A DNA stretch of 64,000 bases from Clostridium sp. TW13 (lineage in GTDB: Bacteria > Bacillota > Clostridia > Clostridiales > Clostridiaceae): positions 1,426,001 through 1,490,000 of the forward strand of contig NZ_BROD01000001.1 of the NCBI RefSeq assembly GCF_024345225.1, in the 5' to 3' direction. Every line of letters starts with the position of its first letter. Positions within the stretch are counted from its first letter, which is position 1. The notes beneath the pieces were generated by a model, which was given only the letters and a program-made list of their open reading frames with translations, made no database searches and had not been told where the DNA came from. The position numbers were made by a program, and so were the translations under genes. Of the stretch, positions 63,094 to 64,000 are shown one piece after another.

Positions 63094-63453
63094 GTGAAAA
63101 ATATAGACAGGAAAATACAGGAGCTTTATCAATTTTTAGATCAGTATAAAGGCGAAAATAAAGAATTTTTTGAATTAACTACGAGCATTTTGCAATGCCT
63201 TAAAGATGAAGTTACTGAAATGAAAGAAAACATAAGCAATGTTAATAAAAACATCAGTTACCTTAACGCAGATATTTCAGAACTACAAGATCAATTATTT
63301 GAAGAAGTTAGTGTAGAGGATTTAGAAGATATTGAAGACAGCTATGATGAATTAGAATGTAAGAATTGTGGTAAAAAACTTTATGTTGAAGTTGAAGCAA
63401 TTAAAAATAATAAAGTTTTACTTTGCCCAAATTGCAATCAAAATTTATTATAA
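63094..63453 (+). CDS. zinc-ribbon protein of the clostridial CD1247 type
   Basis: A 119-aa protein. The N-terminal part (1-80) is helical and acidic with coiled-coil character (KEFFELTTSILQCLKDEVTE); the C-terminal zinc ribbon has CKNC (89-92) and CPNC (111-114). Related clostridial proteins carry a conserved N-terminal domain but have no known function. GTG 63094 follows AAAGGAAGTGAT; an upstream ATG lies inside the efp hairpin and is rejected. Confidence 0.75.
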   Translation: MKNIDRKIQELYQFLDQYKGENKEFFELTTSILQCLKDEVTEMKENISNVNKNISYLNADISELQDQLFEEVSVEDLEDIEDSYDELECKNCGKKLYVEVEAIKNNKVLLCPNCNQNLL

Positions 63454-63505
63454 GTAGATGTTACAAAATTAAAAGCATGAAATGTGTAAAATATTATATT
63501 TTAAG

Positions 63506-63536
63506 AAACTTGACTTTGTATGAAGGTCAAGTTTTT
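63506..63536 (+). terminator. intrinsic terminator after the zinc-ribbon gene
   Basis: AAACTTGAC / GTCAAGTTT stem (63506-63514, 63526-63534) and a short T-run. Confidence 0.82.
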
Positions 63537-63686
63537 CTTATTCTTTAGGATATTATAATAAAATTAAATTTGTAGATAACTTATAATAAGGCTATTTGAT
63601 TAGGTTTCGTATGAAAAAAGAATAAAAAAGAAATTATATTCGCCTGCCTAATGTTTCTCATATTCGTTCGAAAAGGCAGATGCATA

Positions 63687-63731
63687 AAAAAAATCTCTGG
63701 CTCTACAGTCGCCTGAGATTTTTTTTATTTC
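63687..63731 (+). terminator. intrinsic terminator upstream of spoIIIAA
   Basis: AAAAAAATCTC ... GAGATTTTTTTT with an inner GG/CC pairing, ending in eight T. It lies 66 bp before the spoIIIAA start. Confidence 0.78.
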
Positions 63732-63796
63732 TAGGAATATTTTTTAGAATAACTTAATAATATGTTAAAGAGAAAGATGAAAAGGAGGTAGATTAA

Positions 63797-64000
63797 GTGG
63801 AAGAAATTCTTAAGATTTTACCTTGCAATGTTTATTCCAAAATCAAAAGATTTGGTAGTTTGGATAAATTGCAAGAAATAAGATTGAAAATTAATGCTCC
63901 AGTTATTCTAAATATAGATGATAAAGAATATATTATACAAGAAATTGTAAAAAGTGTTGAGCTAAATCAAATGCTACAAAGAATTAGTAATTTTTCAGTC
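63797..64000 (+). CDS. spoIIIAA: stage III sporulation protein AA, N-terminal part (cut by window edge)
   Basis: The first 68 codons of SpoIIIAA, the ATPase of the SpoIIIA-SpoIIQ channel between mother cell and forespore. The fragment contains the family N-terminus: EEILKILPCNVYSKI, LDKLQEIRLKINAPVIL and NQMLQRISNFSV, the last leading toward the domain that precedes the Walker A loop. GTG 63797 is 7 bp after AAAGGAGGT. It would be the first gene of the spoIIIAA-AH operon. I could not find a convincing SigE promoter in front of it. Confidence 0.88.
   Translation, partial: MEEILKILPCNVYSKIKRFGSLDKLQEIRLKINAPVILNIDDKEYIIQEIVKSVELNQMLQRISNFSV

Larger units (their letters stand above)
63454..63796. 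other. 343-bp non-coding stretch with two terminator-like hairpins
   Basis: It contains a terminator at 63506-63536, a segment with repeated CGCCTG words (63641 and 63710) and a long-range CTGCC...GGCAG pairing (63644-63679), and a second strong terminator at 63687-63731. No open frame with a ribosome-binding site lies inside. The structured part before the second terminator could be a small RNA or a spoIIIA leader. Confidence 0.5.

Noticed and set aside
1-64000. CRISPR array, transposon or prophage
   Set aside because: No regularly spaced direct repeats, transposase, integrase or phage structural genes were found; composition and gene order are uniform and chromosomal.

Overview
The window is a chromosomal segment of a low-GC, spore-forming Firmicute, most probably Clostridium sensu stricto. 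The DNA is very AT-rich, ribosome-binding sites are strong (AGGAGG type) and nearly all genes read rightwards. Sporulation genes are present (alpha/beta-type SASP, ytxC, pdaA, spoVD, spoVE, the start of spoIIIAA). Gene order matches clostridia, for example infC-rpmI-rplT, pheST behind a T-box, mraZ-rsmH-ftsL-spoVD-murE-murF-mraY-spoVE, and a pilus operon followed by efp and spoIIIA. No rRNA, tRNA, insertion sequence, prophage or CRISPR array was seen.

Layout. 1-1.3 kb: leftward dapA-dapB (dapB cut by the left edge). 1.4-3.4 kb: SASP, methyltransferase, Hsp33. 3.6-5.9 kb: a three-gene amino-acid (cystine-type) ABC transporter behind a near-consensus promoter. 6.2-8.5 kb: an unusual acetyltransferase/ParB-like fusion and a HAD phosphatase. 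8.5-10.5 kb: a leftward GME-fold protein, a 20-bp palindrome, and ytxC with a sequence matching a SigG promoter. 10.5-11.8 kb: the infC operon with an attenuator leader and an AUU start. 11.9-21.8 kb: 23S rRNA/tRNA methyltransferase, T-box-pheS-pheT, zapA, a U32 hydroxylation protein, mutS2. 21.9-25.4 kb: DUF523, phospho-sugar mutase, TPR protein.

25.5-33.7 kb is a surface polysaccharide locus: acyltransferase, initiating sugar-phosphate transferase, four glycosyltransferases and an O-antigen-type polymerase, but no flippase. Then come a folate cyclodeaminase, leftward pdaA, and ychF. 36.6-52 kb is the division and cell-wall (dcw) region: mraZ to spoVE, divIB, DUF881-sbp-DUF881, a PLP-binding protein, sepF, ylmH, divIVA and rluD. 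It lacks murD, murG, ftsA and ftsZ. pyrR and a THUMP methyltransferase follow, then leftward rqcH. mutS2, ylmH and rqcH all belong to ribosome-collision rescue and quality control.

56-62.2 kb holds a lipoprotein and a compact type IV pilus/type II secretion-like operon: assembly ATPase, inner-membrane platform protein, four prepilin-like proteins (one only 52 aa) and three small proteins in the usual PilM/N/O positions. The first of these three appears to start at AUA. efp, a zinc-ribbon protein, a terminator-rich non-coding stretch and the 5' end of spoIIIAA close the window.

The least ordinary observations are the AUA-start gene and the E5-lacking minor pilins of the pilus operon, the GNAT/ParB-like/GNAT fusion, the hairpin between the Shine-Dalgarno sequence and start codon of mraY, the AUU start of infC, the four-copy MraZ operator, and two near-perfect palindromes that do not look like terminators.
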